Numbered from the stretch's first letter, positions 39,568-49,510 are shown. The stretch is DNA of 64,000 nucleotides from Mesorhizobium sp. WSM3860 (GCF_002294995.1 NZ_NSGF01000002.1:248001-312000); one strand, 5' to 3'. Notes: generated by a model from the letters alone, not told the origin. Translations and numbers: made by a program.

Positions 39568-40559
39568 GCAAGAAAGACCTCGGCCTGCTGGTGCTGATCC
39601 TGGTGGTCGGCGCGGTGGTCACGGCTATCAATCCGCGCTTCCTGTCGACGATCAATCTCGCCAACACCTCCAACCTGGTCGCGCTGTTCGGCATCCTTTC
39701 GATCGGCCAGGCCTTCGTCATCATCACCGGCGGCATCGAGCTTTCGGTCGGTTCGCTGATCGCGCTGCTCGGCACGCTGTTCATCGACTTCATCGCCGTG
39801 CGGGAGATGGACTGGCCGCTGGCCTTCGTGCTGATCATCGTGCTCGGCGCCATCATCGGCTTCGTGCATGGCTGGCTGATCACGCGGCTCAAGATGCAGC
39901 CTTTCGTGGTGACGCTCTGCGGCCTGCTGATCTACCGCGGCGTCGCCCGTTTCTACACCGCCGACGGCACGGCGGGCTTCGCCTTCGGCCAGAATTTCCC
40001 GGACCTGGAATTCCTGACCGCCGGCCGCTCCGGCGGCTTGCCGAACTCCTTTATCGCGCTGATCGTGATCGCCATCGTCATGTGGGTGGTGCTGCACCGC
40101 TCGGTGTTCGGGCGCTATCTCTATGCCATCGGCAAGAACGAGGAAGCGGCGAAATATTCGGGCATCCGCACCGGGCGCGTCGTCATCGCGGCCTATGTCA
40201 TCTGCGGTGTGCTTACGGCGCTGTCGGCGATCTACTTCGCCATGTACACGCGCTCGATCTCGCCGGCGAGCCACGGCCAATTCTATGAGCTCTACGCCAT
40301 CGCCGCGGCGGTGCTCGGCGGCTTCTCGCTGCGCGGCGGCGAGGGCTCGCTGGTAGGCGTCATCCTCGGCACCGTGCTGCTGCAGGAACTGCAGAACCTC
40401 GTCAACCTGCTCGGCATCCCGTCCTCGCTGAACTTCGCGGTGATGGGCGGCGTGATCCTGATCGGCGTTCTGGTCGACCAGCAGTGGGGCGTGTTCCGCG
40501 CCCGGCGCCGGATGATGGAGGCGTCGCGCCGGAATGTCGCCGGCGCGCCGGCCGAGTAG
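39564..40559 (+). CDS. Sugar ABC transporter permease (RbsC-type)
   Basis: This 331-residue permease has about eight to ten hydrophobic helices. GGIELSVGSLIALLG and AAAVLGGFSLRGGEGSLVG are typical of RbsC/XylH-type permeases. It shares a four-base overlap with the ATPase gene. It completes the CUT2 importer. A short repeat (40569-40620) lies at its 3' end, between it and the convergent phnN gene. Confidence 0.92.
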   Translation: MSKKDLGLLVLILVVGAVVTAINPRFLSTINLANTSNLVALFGILSIGQAFVIITGGIELSVGSLIALLGTLFIDFIAVREMDWPLAFVLIIVLGAIIGFVHGWLITRLKMQPFVVTLCGLLIYRGVARFYTADGTAGFAFGQNFPDLEFLTAGRSGGLPNSFIALIVIAIVMWVVLHRSVFGRYLYAIGKNEEAAKYSGIRTGRVVIAAYVICGVLTALSAIYFAMYTRSISPASHGQFYELYAIAAAVLGGFSLRGGEGSLVGVILGTVLLQELQNLVNLLGIPSSLNFAVMGGVILIGVLVDQQWGVFRARRRMMEASRRNVAGAPAE

Positions 40560-40568
40560 CTTCGAGCG

Positions 40569-40620
40569 CACCCCCACCCCGGACCTGTGGTCCGACCCTC
40601 CCCACAAGGGGGAGGGTAAA
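40569..40620. repeat. Palindromic repeat between convergent genes
   Basis: The element has the CCCCCACCCC...GGACCTGTGGTCCGACCCTCCCC...AAGGGGGAGGG layout with the hairpin GGACCTGTGGTCC in its centre. It is a different palindromic family from the others listed. It separates two converging genes and may terminate both. Confidence 0.55.
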
Positions 40621-41247
40621 TCAGATCATGTCCGAAAGGTCCGAGAACGCCATCGCCTTGCGCAGCACCTCGGCGAAGCGCTCGCCGGCGATCTCCCTGG
40701 CGCCGCTGTTGTCGATGGAGGTGACGTCCGGCCCGGAAAGCGTCACGCTGGTGCTGCGCGCCAGACGCGCCAGCACCTCGCCGCGCGATTCACGGCCGCG
40801 CGCCGCCAGCCGCTCGGCGAGGATCTCCGGCGCCGCGGTGATCTCGACCACCGCCAGGTTGGCATAGCGCTCACGCAGCGCCGGGATGACGGCACGGGAG
40901 ACGTTGGCAACCGCGACATGACCATTGGCGATCGCCCAATCGACATCGGCCGGCAAGCCATAACGCAGGCCATGCGCGTCCCAGCAGATGGCGAAGGCAC
41001 CGTCGGCTTCGGCCTCGGCGAAGGCGGCGTCGGCCAGCGTGTCGTGATCCTCGCTGGCGGAGTCGCTCGGACGGGTGATGACGCGGCGCACGAACTCCAG
41101 CCGCGTCTCGCCGGCAAAATGCGCCTTGGCGTAGCCGATCACCGTGTCCTTGCCGGCGCCGCTCGGCCCGACCACCGCGACGAAGACGCCGTTGCGGATG
41201 GGAAGCGTCTCGGTGAGCTCGCGTTCGATCAGCGCGGAAACCATCAT
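40621..41247 (-). CDS. phnN: Ribose 1,5-bisphosphate phosphokinase
   Basis: This 208-residue kinase makes PRPP from ribose 1,5-bisphosphate in the C-P lyase pathway. Walker A is VVGPSGAGKDT at about residues 24-34, followed by the guanylate-kinase-like RRVITRP motif. The start overlaps the phnM stop by four bases (41244-41247), a usual arrangement. The core phnGHIJKL genes are not in the window, so the rest of the pathway is elsewhere. Confidence 0.93.
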   Translation of the reverse strand: MMVSALIERELTETLPIRNGVFVAVVGPSGAGKDTVIGYAKAHFAGETRLEFVRRVITRPSDSASEDHDTLADAAFAEAEADGAFAICWDAHGLRYGLPADVDWAIANGHVAVANVSRAVIPALRERYANLAVVEITAAPEILAERLAARGRESRGEVLARLARSTSVTLSGPDVTSIDNSGAREIAGERFAEVLRKAMAFSDLSDMI

Positions 41248-42383
41248 GCGACGCGCCTGCCCTGGCGCCAGACGTTGCGCACGACCGGCACATGCTGGTC
41301 GACGCGCACGCGCACAAGGTCGGCGCGCCGGCCGGGCTCGATGACACCACGATCGCTAAGCCCGACCGCTTCAGCCGGGTTCTTCGAGACCATGGCGACC
41401 GCCTGCGGCAGCGAAATGCCTTCCACGACATCGCCGAGGAAGAAGGCGGACTGGATCAGGCTGAACGGGATGTAGTCGGACGACAGGATGTCGAGCAAAC
41501 CGTCGCCGGCAAGCGAACGCGCCGAAACGTTGCCCGAATGCGAGGAGCCGCGCATGACGTTGGGCGCGCCCATCAGCACGCCGAGCCCTGCCGCTTTCGA
41601 GGCCCTCGCCGCCTCCTCCGTGGTCGGGAATTCGGCAACGCGCACGCCCTGCGCAATCGCCTCGTCGACATGGCCGGCCGTCGCATCGTCGTGGCTGGCG
41701 AGCACGATGCCGCGCTCCTGGCAGGCGGCGGAAATGAAGAGGCGGTTCGGCCCGGAATTCTTGGCCGATTCGGCCATACGCTTCTCGCAGAATTTCTGGA
41801 AGTCGCGGTCGGTCAGCTTCAGCTTGCGCTGGTAGTAGTAGGCGTAGGTCTCGAGATTGACGAACTGACGCTGGCCCGGCGCATGGTCCATCAGCGAGGC
41901 GAGCTTCACCCTGTCGTCGGTTTCGAAATTGGCAAAGGCCTCGAGGCAGTCCGGCGCCGAGACCTCGCAGCGCAGATGGATGAAATGGTCGGCCCTGAGC
42001 CGATCCTGCCTGACGCTGTCCTCGATTGCGTCGGCGAGCTTGCGAACGTCGTCGGACTTCAGGTCGGCATCCTCGTCCATGCCGACGCGCAAGGCGTCAA
42101 GCACCGTGGTGATGCCGGCGGTCGCCACCTGCGCATCGTGGGCGAGCACGGCGGCGATCGGGTTCCAGCGCACTTTCGGGCGCGGCGCGTAATGGCCTTC
42201 GAGGTGATCGGTGTGCAATTCGACGAGGCCCGGGATGATGTAGTCGCCGCCCATGTCCTCGCCGGTGCGGGCCGCACCCGGCTCGATCGCGGCGATCAGG
42301 CCATCGCGCAGCAGCAGCGAGCCCGCGACGATCTCGTCGGGCAGCACGATGCGGGCATTGTTCAAAACGGTCTCGGCGGTCAT
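41244..42383 (-). CDS. phnM: Alpha-D-ribose 1-methylphosphonate 5-triphosphate diphosphatase
   Basis: This 379-residue amidohydrolase-superfamily enzyme removes diphosphate from ribose 1-methylphosphonate 5-triphosphate. PGLVELHTDHLEGHYAPR carries the metal-binding HxxH pair. A ISAACQERGIVLASHDDATAGHVDE segment carries further ligands (HDD). The ATG at 42383 fits family length. It lies 32 bases after the DUF1045 gene. Confidence 0.95.
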   Translation of the reverse strand: MTAETVLNNARIVLPDEIVAGSLLLRDGLIAAIEPGAARTGEDMGGDYIIPGLVELHTDHLEGHYAPRPKVRWNPIAAVLAHDAQVATAGITTVLDALRVGMDEDADLKSDDVRKLADAIEDSVRQDRLRADHFIHLRCEVSAPDCLEAFANFETDDRVKLASLMDHAPGQRQFVNLETYAYYYQRKLKLTDRDFQKFCEKRMAESAKNSGPNRLFISAACQERGIVLASHDDATAGHVDEAIAQGVRVAEFPTTEEAARASKAAGLGVLMGAPNVMRGSSHSGNVSARSLAGDGLLDILSSDYIPFSLIQSAFFLGDVVEGISLPQAVAMVSKNPAEAVGLSDRGVIEPGRRADLVRVRVDQHVPVVRNVWRQGRRVA

Positions 42384-42415
42384 TTCAGCAGTCCTATTCT
42401 CAGGCGGGCGGACAA

Positions 42416-43123
42416 TCAGGCGGTCTTTCTGGCCGGGCGGCGTCCAAGCACGTGGTGCGAGAGCACCATGAAGGGCGCGCCCGGTTCGGTTTCGACGAAC
42501 AGCGTCAGCGCATCCATCGGCACCGGACGCTGCAGCACATCGGCGAACAGGCTGTCGATTGCAGCGCGAAGGCGCGGGCTTTCCTGTGGCCCGACGCGTC
42601 CGGAGAGCGTCATGTGGAAGCGGAACGTCTCGAAGACGTAAGGATAACCCCATTGGCAGAGGTTGCGGAACTCATCCGGCTTCAGCGAGTCGGGGCTGCG
42701 CCGCTCGATCTCGGCCTCGGTCAACGGCGCGCGGAAACGGTCGAAGGCGCGCACGACCTCGCCGGCGAAACTGTTGAGCGACTCGAATGGAGTTTCCGGC
42801 ACCAGCGCGTAAAAGCCGTCGATCTGGCCGACGACCAGACGCGGGATGACGACTGGTGCCGTGGCTTCGGCGAAATCGTCGAGCGCCGCCCGCAGCGAGG
42901 CTTCCGTTTCGCTAGGCGCCAGCCGGAACGGCGCCTTCAGCGTCGCGTGGAAGCCATAGCGCCTTGCCGAGGCGGTGTGGAAGGCAACTTCCGCCGCCGA
43001 CAGGTCGCCCACACCCTCGACCGGCCGCGTCGCCGCGCCGAACGGGTCGCGCCCCAGCCAGTTGGCGGCGATCCGCGCCAGCGGCTCATCCTGCCTCGGG
43101 GTGTAGTAAATTGCATAGCGCAT
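42416..43123 (-). CDS. DUF1045 2H-phosphodiesterase-like phosphonate operon protein
   Basis: This 235-residue protein has the two HxT motifs of 2H phosphoesterases: HATLKAPF near residue 60 and HMTLSGRV near residue 170. This DUF1045 family is commonly encoded with phnM and phnN. It may hydrolyse a cyclic phosphate such as ribose 1,2-cyclic phosphate produced by C-P lyase; the role is family-level inference. The ATG at 43123 gives MRYAIYYTPR, the usual start. Confidence 0.88.
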   Translation of the reverse strand: MRYAIYYTPRQDEPLARIAANWLGRDPFGAATRPVEGVGDLSAAEVAFHTASARRYGFHATLKAPFRLAPSETEASLRAALDDFAEATAPVVIPRLVVGQIDGFYALVPETPFESLNSFAGEVVRAFDRFRAPLTEAEIERRSPDSLKPDEFRNLCQWGYPYVFETFRFHMTLSGRVGPQESPRLRAAIDSLFADVLQRPVPMDALTLFVETEPGAPFMVLSHHVLGRRPARKTA

Positions 43124-43181
43124 CGAAAATCCTCGTCAGACCGCTGCCATAGGTGATTTCCATGACGGATTGACGAAGCTT

Positions 43182-43898
43182 TCATGGGTTTTCGAAGGCA
43201 ACGCAGGCTCCGGCGGTCCTTAGCCGACGTCGAACCACGGCCATGTTCAGGGTGGTTCTCAACCGGAAGCCGATGGCCTCGTAGAGGCCGATGGCCAGAG
43301 CGTTACTGTCATAGGCGTGGAGATAGGGAACCTCGCCCCGCGCCATGATCCGGTTCGCAACGAACAGCGACAGCAGCCTGGCAAAGCCGCCGCCGCGGAA
43401 ATCCGGATGCGTGCACACGCCGCTGAGCTCGGAATAACCGGGCTGCTTCATGCGCTCGCCGGCCATCGCGGCGAGCCTGCCGTCGATCTTCACGCCCCAG
43501 AACTCGCCGAGGCTCAAGGCTTCCAGCGTGAACGGGCCGGGCTTGGTGAGCGATGCCAGAGCGAGCATCTCGGCCGCATCGTCCCGCGTCAGCCGCTGCA
43601 CGCGCTCGTCGGAGACGGCCCCGACTGGCTGCTCGGCAACCATCTGCACCAGGGACGCGGTCGAAACCGCGGAAAGCTCGGAAGGCAGGGCGATCGGATC
43701 CGTCTGAACCAGGATGGCGCTTTCATGCGGCGGGAGAAGCTTGCCCAGAGCTTGCAGGCTTTCCGCATCGTCCGCCGCGGTGGCGGCGAAGGGAACGATC
43801 GACGGCCGGTAGCGCCGGGCGAGGATATCGCCTTCCGCGAAGGCCTGATGGCGCGTCGCAAGCGCGCTCCAGATCGGACGGTCAAGGACATGTTTCAT
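43182..43898 (-). CDS. GNAT-family N-acetyltransferase (FR47-like)
   Basis: This 238-residue protein has a C-terminal GNAT domain with GVCTHPDFRGGGFARLL as the acetyl-CoA loop and AYDSNALAIGLYEAIGF as the closing strand-helix. The N-terminal half is unassigned. The ATG at 43898 overlaps the MarR gene end by 17 bases, so it is coupled to that regulator and probably controlled by it. The substrate is unknown. Confidence 0.87.
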   Translation of the reverse strand: MKHVLDRPIWSALATRHQAFAEGDILARRYRPSIVPFAATAADDAESLQALGKLLPPHESAILVQTDPIALPSELSAVSTASLVQMVAEQPVGAVSDERVQRLTRDDAAEMLALASLTKPGPFTLEALSLGEFWGVKIDGRLAAMAGERMKQPGYSELSGVCTHPDFRGGGFARLLSLFVANRIMARGEVPYLHAYDSNALAIGLYEAIGFRLRTTLNMAVVRRRLRTAGACVAFENP

Positions 43899-44400
43899 GG
43901 CGCGACGGCCTTGGCGCGACGGCCTTGGCCTTTTCCGCCCGGCGGTCGAGCGGGGTCGCGGCCAGTCGATCCTCGATGGCGGCGAGCTGGCCAAGCAGCG
44001 GCCCCGAGAGGTCCGTGCACAATTCCGCGACCGCATGCTCGATGCGTGGCCAGACATCCCGCTTCGCAGTATCGACCAGTCGCTGGCCGTCCGCTGAGAG
44101 GGAGACGATCCTGCGTCGCTGGTCGTCATCCGATTGTGCGACCTCGACCAGGCCGACGTCGGTGAGCAGCGATACGGCCCGCGTCACGCCCGGCTGCGCG
44201 ATGCCGAGCGACTGCGCCAGTTCGCCGACCGGCAGCGGCCCCAGCCTGTCGAGCGCGGCGAGCAGGGGATACTGGCTCGACTGGATCCGCACATCCAGGC
44301 GATCGAGCACGCGCTGCGTGTCGGCCTGCAACTGCTCGCCAATGCGCTTCAGCCTGCTGCCGAGGCAGAGAAAGCCGAGGGACCGCAGAATGTCTTCCAT
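43882..44400 (-). CDS. MarR-family transcriptional regulator
   Basis: This 172-residue regulator has a winged helix with LAQSLGIAQPGVTRAVSLLTDVGLVE and the wing DDDQRRRIVSLS. The start at 44400 (MEDILRSLGF) gives a normal length. The gene overlaps the acetyltransferase. It is divergent from the DUF2156 gene at 44630, with about 230 bases between them for shared control. Effector unknown. Confidence 0.9.
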   Translation of the reverse strand: MEDILRSLGFLCLGSRLKRIGEQLQADTQRVLDRLDVRIQSSQYPLLAALDRLGPLPVGELAQSLGIAQPGVTRAVSLLTDVGLVEVAQSDDDQRRRIVSLSADGQRLVDTAKRDVWPRIEHAVAELCTDLSGPLLGQLAAIEDRLAATPLDRRAEKAKAVAPRPSRHETCP

Positions 44401-44629
44401 CGTCGAACCGGAATGAAAACGATAACTTGATATATAACATTGCATGGAAACTGGCAATGGCCGGCGATGCAGCCGGATAGCGCCGGCTTTGGCCGGTAGA
44501 CATTCCCTCTTCATTCGCCGCCGATAGCATCCTATATGGCCTTGGCGCGACATGACCGATCCGTCGCGCCAAGGCGACTGATTCGGGCCCGTGGGCTCCG
44601 GTCTTTCTTCATCGGCATGCGGACGCTTG

Positions 44630-45667
44630 ATGCCTTCCCTGCGCATCCATATCGACAGGTTTCTTGACGGCGCGGCGCCCAAGGTGCCGCGCCGCGAGCT
44701 GACGCATCTCGAGCGCCTGGCGCTGGTGCGGCACCATGGCGACTTCTCGCTCGCCTATTCCACCGCCGTGCAGCAGAAGCTGTCCTATTTCAGCGAAGGC
44801 GACGGCTACATCGCATTCGGCACCAAGATGAAGCACCATTTCGCGCTTGGCGATCCGGTCGTCGATCCGCCGGACCGGCCGGGCTACATCAAGCGCTTCG
44901 TCGAGGCAGCCGGCGGCCCGTGGTTCGTTCAGATAAGCGCCGCCACGGCAAAGGTGCTGGCCGGGCTCGGCTATCAGATCAATCGGCTGGGCGTAGACAC
45001 AAGGCTGCAGCTGCCGACGCATGATTTCTCGGGCAAGCGCAACGAGACCGTGCGCTATTCGGAGCGCTGGCTGGCGAAGAAGGGTTTCACCTTCGCCGAG
45101 GACAGGGCCAACATGCTGCTCGACGAGGTTTCGCGGCTGTCCGAGAATTGGCGCGGCGAGCGCATCGTCAAGCGCTGGGAGATGGGCTTCCTCAACCGTC
45201 CCTTCGCCGACCATCTCGGCGCCGACATGCGCCGCTTCGTCCTCCACGGCCCGCAGGGCGAGCTCGTCGCCATCCTCGATTTCGATCCGCTGTTCAGCGA
45301 CGGCAAGGTCATCGGCTACACCACCGCGTTCAAGCGCAAACAGGTCGACGCCACACCGCATGCCGAGATCGGCCTGACCAAATTCGCCGTCGACCGCTTT
45401 CGCGAGGAGAGCGTTTCGGTGGTCACGCTTGGCCTGTCGCCGCTGCTCGACGTCGAACCGAGCGGCTTTGCCGAATCGAGCTTCTGGCGCAGCACCTTCC
45501 AGCGCGCCTACGAGTCGCACTGGGTCAACCGCTCGCGTTTCAACCTGCAGGGCCAGGCCGCCTTCAAGCGCCGCTTCCACGGGCTGGAGGAGCCGACCTA
45601 CATCGCCTTCCGCAAGGGGACGCTGATGGAGATGCTAGGCCTGCTGCGGCTGATCAAGGCGATTTAG
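44630..45667 (+). CDS. DUF2156 (MprF-like C-terminal domain) protein
   Basis: This 345-residue soluble protein matches the phosphatidylglycerol lysyltransferase C-terminal (DUF2156) fold: HHGDFSLAYSTAVQQKLSYF near the start, GDPVVDPPDRP, and a GNAT-like centre with TKFAVDRFREESVSVVTLGLSPL. There is no MprF flippase membrane domain, so it is a stand-alone synthase-type domain. An earlier GTG at 44591 is possible. It may aminoacylate a lipid or other acceptor; unconfirmed. Confidence 0.78.
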   Translation: MPSLRIHIDRFLDGAAPKVPRRELTHLERLALVRHHGDFSLAYSTAVQQKLSYFSEGDGYIAFGTKMKHHFALGDPVVDPPDRPGYIKRFVEAAGGPWFVQISAATAKVLAGLGYQINRLGVDTRLQLPTHDFSGKRNETVRYSERWLAKKGFTFAEDRANMLLDEVSRLSENWRGERIVKRWEMGFLNRPFADHLGADMRRFVLHGPQGELVAILDFDPLFSDGKVIGYTTAFKRKQVDATPHAEIGLTKFAVDRFREESVSVVTLGLSPLLDVEPSGFAESSFWRSTFQRAYESHWVNRSRFNLQGQAAFKRRFHGLEEPTYIAFRKGTLMEMLGLLRLIKAI

Positions 45668-45708
45668 GAATCATCAACCTTCGCGCTTGGCCAAAGCCTC
45701 GCAGCTTC

Positions 45709-45885
45709 GTCATCCTAGGGCGGAGCAAGGAGCGAAGCGACGCGCGCAGACCCTAGGATCCATGCCGTTACATTCGAGCGTCGCGACGGTGCAGAATTCT
45801 GTTCCGCCGTGTTCTTCGGCGGTCGTCACGGCATGGATCCTCGGGTCAAGCCCGGTCAAGCCCGAGGATGACGACGGGACTGGGG
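45709..45885. repeat. Long imperfect inverted repeat
   Basis: CGTCATCCTAGGGCGGAGCA...CCTAGGATCCATGCCGT and a far arm CACGGCATGGATCCTCGGG...GAGGATGACGACG are complementary over several blocks. They enclose a short unique piece of about 60 bases. It is a common style of intergenic palindrome in rhizobia and lies between convergent genes. A related short form is at 24402-24455. Confidence 0.65.
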
Positions 45886-45939
45886 GTTCCGGCCAATCAC
45901 GAAGGCTTGCGCCAGCTCCAGATCGGAACACGGCGTCTG

Positions 45940-46719
45940 TCAGTTCCTAAGTCGATACCCGGTCCTGAAGATCCACGCCACGATCGCGATGCAGGCGGCC
46001 AGGAACACCAGCGTCATGCCAAGGCTGACGCCGACGGAGACGTCGGCCTTGCCGTAGAAACTCCAGCGGAACCCGCTGATCAGGTAGACGACCGGGTTGA
46101 ACAGCGTGATCGTCTTCCAGATGCCGGGAAGCATATGGATCGAATAGAAGCTGCCGCCGAGGAAGGTGAGCGGCGTGACGATCAGCAGTGGTACCAGCTG
46201 CAGCTGCTCGAAGGTCTTGGCCCAGATGCCGATGATGAAGCCGAACAGGCTGAAGGTCACCGCCGTCAGCACGAGGAAGGCGATCATCCAGAACGGGTGC
46301 TCGATCCTGAGCGGCACGAACAGCGCCGCGGTCGCCAAGATGATCAGCCCGAGCATGATCGATTTGGTCGCCGCGCCCCCGACATAGGCGATGATGATCT
46401 CGAGATAGGAGACCGGCGCCGACAAAAGCTCGTAGATCGAGCCGACGAATTTCGGGAAATAGATGGCGAAGGACGCGTTCGAGATCGACTGCGTCAAGAG
46501 CGAAAGCATCATCAGCCCCGGCACGATGAAGGCACCGTAGCTGATGCCGTCGATCTCGGTGATGCGCGAGCCGATCGCCGAGCCGAAGACGACGAAATAG
46601 AGCGATGTCGAGATCACCGGCGAGACGATGCTCTGCAGCACCGTGCGGAAAGCACGCGCCATCTCCATCCGGTAGATCGCCCACACTGCACGAAAGTTCA
46701 TGGCCGCGCGGGGGTTCAT
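45940..46719 (-). CDS. ABC-2 type transporter permease
   Basis: This 259-residue membrane protein has six hydrophobic segments and the ABC-2 signature region ([16 protein letters not shown] near the C-terminus). The ATG at 46719 overlaps the ATPase stop by four bases. With the ATPase it forms an exporter of the DrrAB/NodIJ class. The substrate is not evident. Confidence 0.9.
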   Translation of the reverse strand: MNPRAAMNFRAVWAIYRMEMARAFRTVLQSIVSPVISTSLYFVVFGSAIGSRITEIDGISYGAFIVPGLMMLSLLTQSISNASFAIYFPKFVGSIYELLSAPVSYLEIIIAYVGGAATKSIMLGLIILATAALFVPLRIEHPFWMIAFLVLTAVTFSLFGFIIGIWAKTFEQLQLVPLLIVTPLTFLGGSFYSIHMLPGIWKTITLFNPVVYLISGFRWSFYGKADVSVGVSLGMTLVFLAACIAIVAWIFRTGYRLRN

Positions 46720-47642
46720 GGTTCTTGCCTCAGCAGATTGACGAAGATCTCTTCGAGCGTGCTGTTCTTGGTATCGAGATCGTGGAACTGAATGCCTGCC
46801 GCCTCGAGATCGCGGATCAGCGAGGCGACGCCCGGCCGGTCGCTCTGGCTGTCATAGGTATAGGTGAGTGCGTTGCCGTCTGCGGACAGCTCCAGCGCAT
46901 AGCGCGCCAGGCCGTCCGGCAAGGCGGCGAGCGGCGCGCGCAGCTCCAGCGTCATCTGCTTGCGGCCGAGCTTGCGCATCAGCTCGGCCTTGCCTTCGAC
47001 CAGGATGATCTCGCCGCGGTTGATGACGCCGACGCGGTCGGCCATCGCCTCGGCCTCCTCGATGTAGTGCGTCGTCAGAATGATGGTGACGCCGTCCTCG
47101 CGCAGCCGCCGCACCATCGCCCACATGTCCTGGCGCAGCTCGACGTCGACGCCCGCCGTCGGCTCGTCGAGGAAGAGCACGCGCGGCTCGTGCGACAGCG
47201 CCTTGGCGATCATCAGCCGGCGCTTCATGCCGCCCGAAAGCGTGATCGCCTTGGCGTCCTTCTTGTCCCACAGCGAGAGATCGCGCAGCACCTTCTCGAC
47301 GAAAGCCTTGTCAGGCGCCTTGCCGAACAGGCCGCGGCTGTAGTTCACCGTCGCCCAGACCGTCTCGAAGGCGTCGATGGTCAGCTCCTGCGGCACCAGC
47401 CCGATCAGGCTGCGCGCGGCGCGGTAGTCCCTGCCGATATCGTGACCATCGACGGTGACGCTGCCCGACGAGCGGTTGACGATGCCGCAGACGATCGAGA
47501 TCAGCGTCGTCTTGCCGGCGCCGTTCGGCCCGAGCAGGGCGAAGATCTCGCCGCGCTCGATGTCGAGATTGATTTCCTTCAGCGCCTTGAAACCGGTGGC
47601 ATAGGTTTTCGTGACACCGGAGATCGAGATGATGGATGACAT
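46716..47642 (-). CDS. ABC transporter ATP-binding protein (DrrA-type)
   Basis: This 308-residue ATPase has Walker [10 protein letters not shown], signature [15 protein letters not shown], Walker [15 protein letters not shown] and switch [11 protein letters not shown]. The C-terminal region ([15 protein letters not shown]...) is the DrrA/NodI-type extension. The ATG at 47642 gives [10 protein letters not shown]; longer readings lack similarity. It is paired with the ABC-2 permease and runs divergent from the cytochrome bd operon. Confidence 0.92.
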   Translation of the reverse strand: MSSIISISGVTKTYATGFKALKEINLDIERGEIFALLGPNGAGKTTLISIVCGIVNRSSGSVTVDGHDIGRDYRAARSLIGLVPQELTIDAFETVWATVNYSRGLFGKAPDKAFVEKVLRDLSLWDKKDAKAITLSGGMKRRLMIAKALSHEPRVLFLDEPTAGVDVELRQDMWAMVRRLREDGVTIILTTHYIEEAEAMADRVGVINRGEIILVEGKAELMRKLGRKQMTLELRAPLAALPDGLARYALELSADGNALTYTYDSQSDRPGVASLIRDLEAAGIQFHDLDTKNSTLEEIFVNLLRQEP

Positions 47643-47903
47643 GCTGAAATATGGCCGGCTGGAAAACGTGACCTGATATAGGTCGAATGTCGCTTTATTC
47701 AAACCGGCAATCGACCGTGCTGCTGACAGTTCTCGACAGTCGCCGCCATTCGCGGCGTCGAACGACGTTGGCAAGCTGTCACGCGATGCGTCTGGCCATG
47801 CCGCCCGGCGCTGCGACAACGCGCCTCGCGTGACGCCGCGCCGCTTTGACCGATGCGTGTTCGAAGCCTATCCTTCAAGCATAAATTGCAGCCGGAGCCC
47901 AGC
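47643..47903. promoter_or_regulatory. Divergent intergenic region (ABC exporter / cytochrome bd)
   Basis: The 261 bases hold no gene. They must carry both promoters. A short AT-rich stretch (GCTGAAATATGG to GCTTTATTC, about 47641-47700) fits a promoter for the exporter operon. I cannot place the -35 and -10 with confidence. Confidence 0.4.
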
Positions 47904-49265
47904 ATGGACCCGCTCATCCTGTCGCGTATCCAGTTCGGCGCGAATATCTCGTTCCATATCCTGTTTCCGGCGATCACCATTGCACTTGGCTGGGTGCTTC
48001 TCTTCTTCAAGCTTCGCTACAACGCCACCGGCGACTCGGCCTGGATGCGCGCTTATTTCACCTGGGTGAAGGTGTTCGCGCTGTCCTTCGCCATAGGGGT
48101 GGTGTCCGGCGTCACCATGAGTTTCCAGTTCGGCACCAACTGGCCGGGCTATATGGAAACGGTCGGCAACATCGCCGGCCCGCTGCTTGCCTACGAGGTG
48201 CTGACCGCCTTCTTCCTCGAGGCGGCCTTCCTCGGCATCATGCTGTTCGGCTTCCGCCGCGTTTCGAACCGCATCCACACGCTGGCGACCGTGCTGGTGG
48301 CGGGCGGCACCACGGTTTCAGCCTTCTGGATCATTGCGCTGAATTCCTGGATGCAGACGCCGGCCGGCTTCGAGATGATCGACGGCAAGGCGCATGCCCT
48401 CGACTGGTGGGCGGTCATCTTCAATCCCTCGATGCCCTACCGGCTGGTCCACATGCTGCTCGCCTCGGGGCTCACGGTCTCCTTCCTGATCGCCGGCTTC
48501 TCGGCGCTGCGCTACCTTTATGGCGACCGCTCGGAATCGATGTGGAAGGCGCTGCGCACCGGCGTCTTCGCCGCCGCAATCCTGATCCCGATCCAGATCT
48601 TTGCCGGCGACCAGCACGGCTTGAACACGCTCGAGCACCAGCCGCAGAAAATCGCCGCCATGGAAGCCAACTGGAACACCGGCGCCAACGTGCCGCTGGT
48701 GCTGTTCGCGCTGCCCGACGAGGCGGCCAAGGAAAACAGGTTCGAGCTCGCCATTCCCGACGGCGCCAGTCTCATCCTGCGCCACAGCATAAGCGGCGTC
48801 GTGCCGGGATTGAACGACTATCCGGGCAACCACCCGCCGGTCTTGCCGGTGTTCTGGGGGTTCCGCGTCATGGTCGGCACCGGCATCCTGATGCTCGTCG
48901 TCTCCTGGTCGGCGGCCTTCTTCCTCAAGCGCCGCCACAGCCTGCCGAAGCCGCTGGCCCTCATCATGGTGCCGATGGCGCTGTCCGGCTGGCTGGCGAC
49001 GCTGGCCGGCTGGTACACGACCGAGATCGGCCGCCAGCCCTGGCTGGTCACCGGCATATTGAAGACGGCCCATGCCGTCGGCCCGGTCGCCGGCAGCCAT
49101 GTCGCGCTGACCCTGGCAGTCTATCTCATCCTCTATGTGCTGCTCTTGATCGCCTATCTCGGCGTGCTGGTGCATCTGGCGCTGAAGGCGGCCAAGGAAG
49201 GCGACACCTCGCCGCTGCCCGGCGTCATGAACGCGGCGCTTTCGCAACCTGCCGCCGAGGAGTGA
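47904..49265 (+). CDS. cydA: Cytochrome bd ubiquinol oxidase subunit I (CIO type)
   Basis: This 453-residue inner-membrane quinol oxidase subunit binds hemes b558, b595 and d. Visible ligands are the His in ISFHILFPAITIALGW, the His in YRLVHMLLASG and the Met in FWGFRVMVGTG. The quinol-binding Q-loop is short, as in cyanide-insensitive CioA oxidases. The ATG at 47904 is preferred. It reduces oxygen at low tension without proton pumping. Confidence 0.95.
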   Translation: MDPLILSRIQFGANISFHILFPAITIALGWVLLFFKLRYNATGDSAWMRAYFTWVKVFALSFAIGVVSGVTMSFQFGTNWPGYMETVGNIAGPLLAYEVLTAFFLEAAFLGIMLFGFRRVSNRIHTLATVLVAGGTTVSAFWIIALNSWMQTPAGFEMIDGKAHALDWWAVIFNPSMPYRLVHMLLASGLTVSFLIAGFSALRYLYGDRSESMWKALRTGVFAAAILIPIQIFAGDQHGLNTLEHQPQKIAAMEANWNTGANVPLVLFALPDEAAKENRFELAIPDGASLILRHSISGVVPGLNDYPGNHPPVLPVFWGFRVMVGTGILMLVVSWSAAFFLKRRHSLPKPLALIMVPMALSGWLATLAGWYTTEIGRQPWLVTGILKTAHAVGPVAGSHVALTLAVYLILYVLLLIAYLGVLVHLALKAAKEGDTSPLPGVMNAALSQPAAEE

Positions 49266-49324
49266 GCATGGAGGGGCAAGACAGGTTGCGTGGTCGGTTC
49301 GATACGGAGCTTGCACGGGAGGCC

Positions 49325-49510
49325 GGCGCCGCCCCTCACCTGCCTACCGGCATCCTCTCCCCGTATAGTGACGGGGAGAGGGGCGCTATCATCGCCGGTT
49401 TCGCCGATCGCTTGCGTTGCTGCAAGACGGAAGCCGGCGTTGTGGCCAGGCCCCTTCTCCCCGTCACTATACGGGGAGAAGTGCCCGGCAGGGCGATGAG
49501 GGGCGGCGCC
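49325..49510. repeat. Long palindromic repeat inside the cytochrome bd operon
   Basis: GGCGCCGCCCCTCACCTGCC...CTCTCCCCGTATAGTGACGG and the reverse GTCACTATACGGGGAGAAG...GATGAGGGGCGGCGCC form long complementary arms of about 65 bases each, with about 55 bases between. The element is in the 313-base gap between cydA and cydB. It is highly similar to 25676-25858. Transcript folding here could change expression of cydB relative to cydA. Confidence 0.75.
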
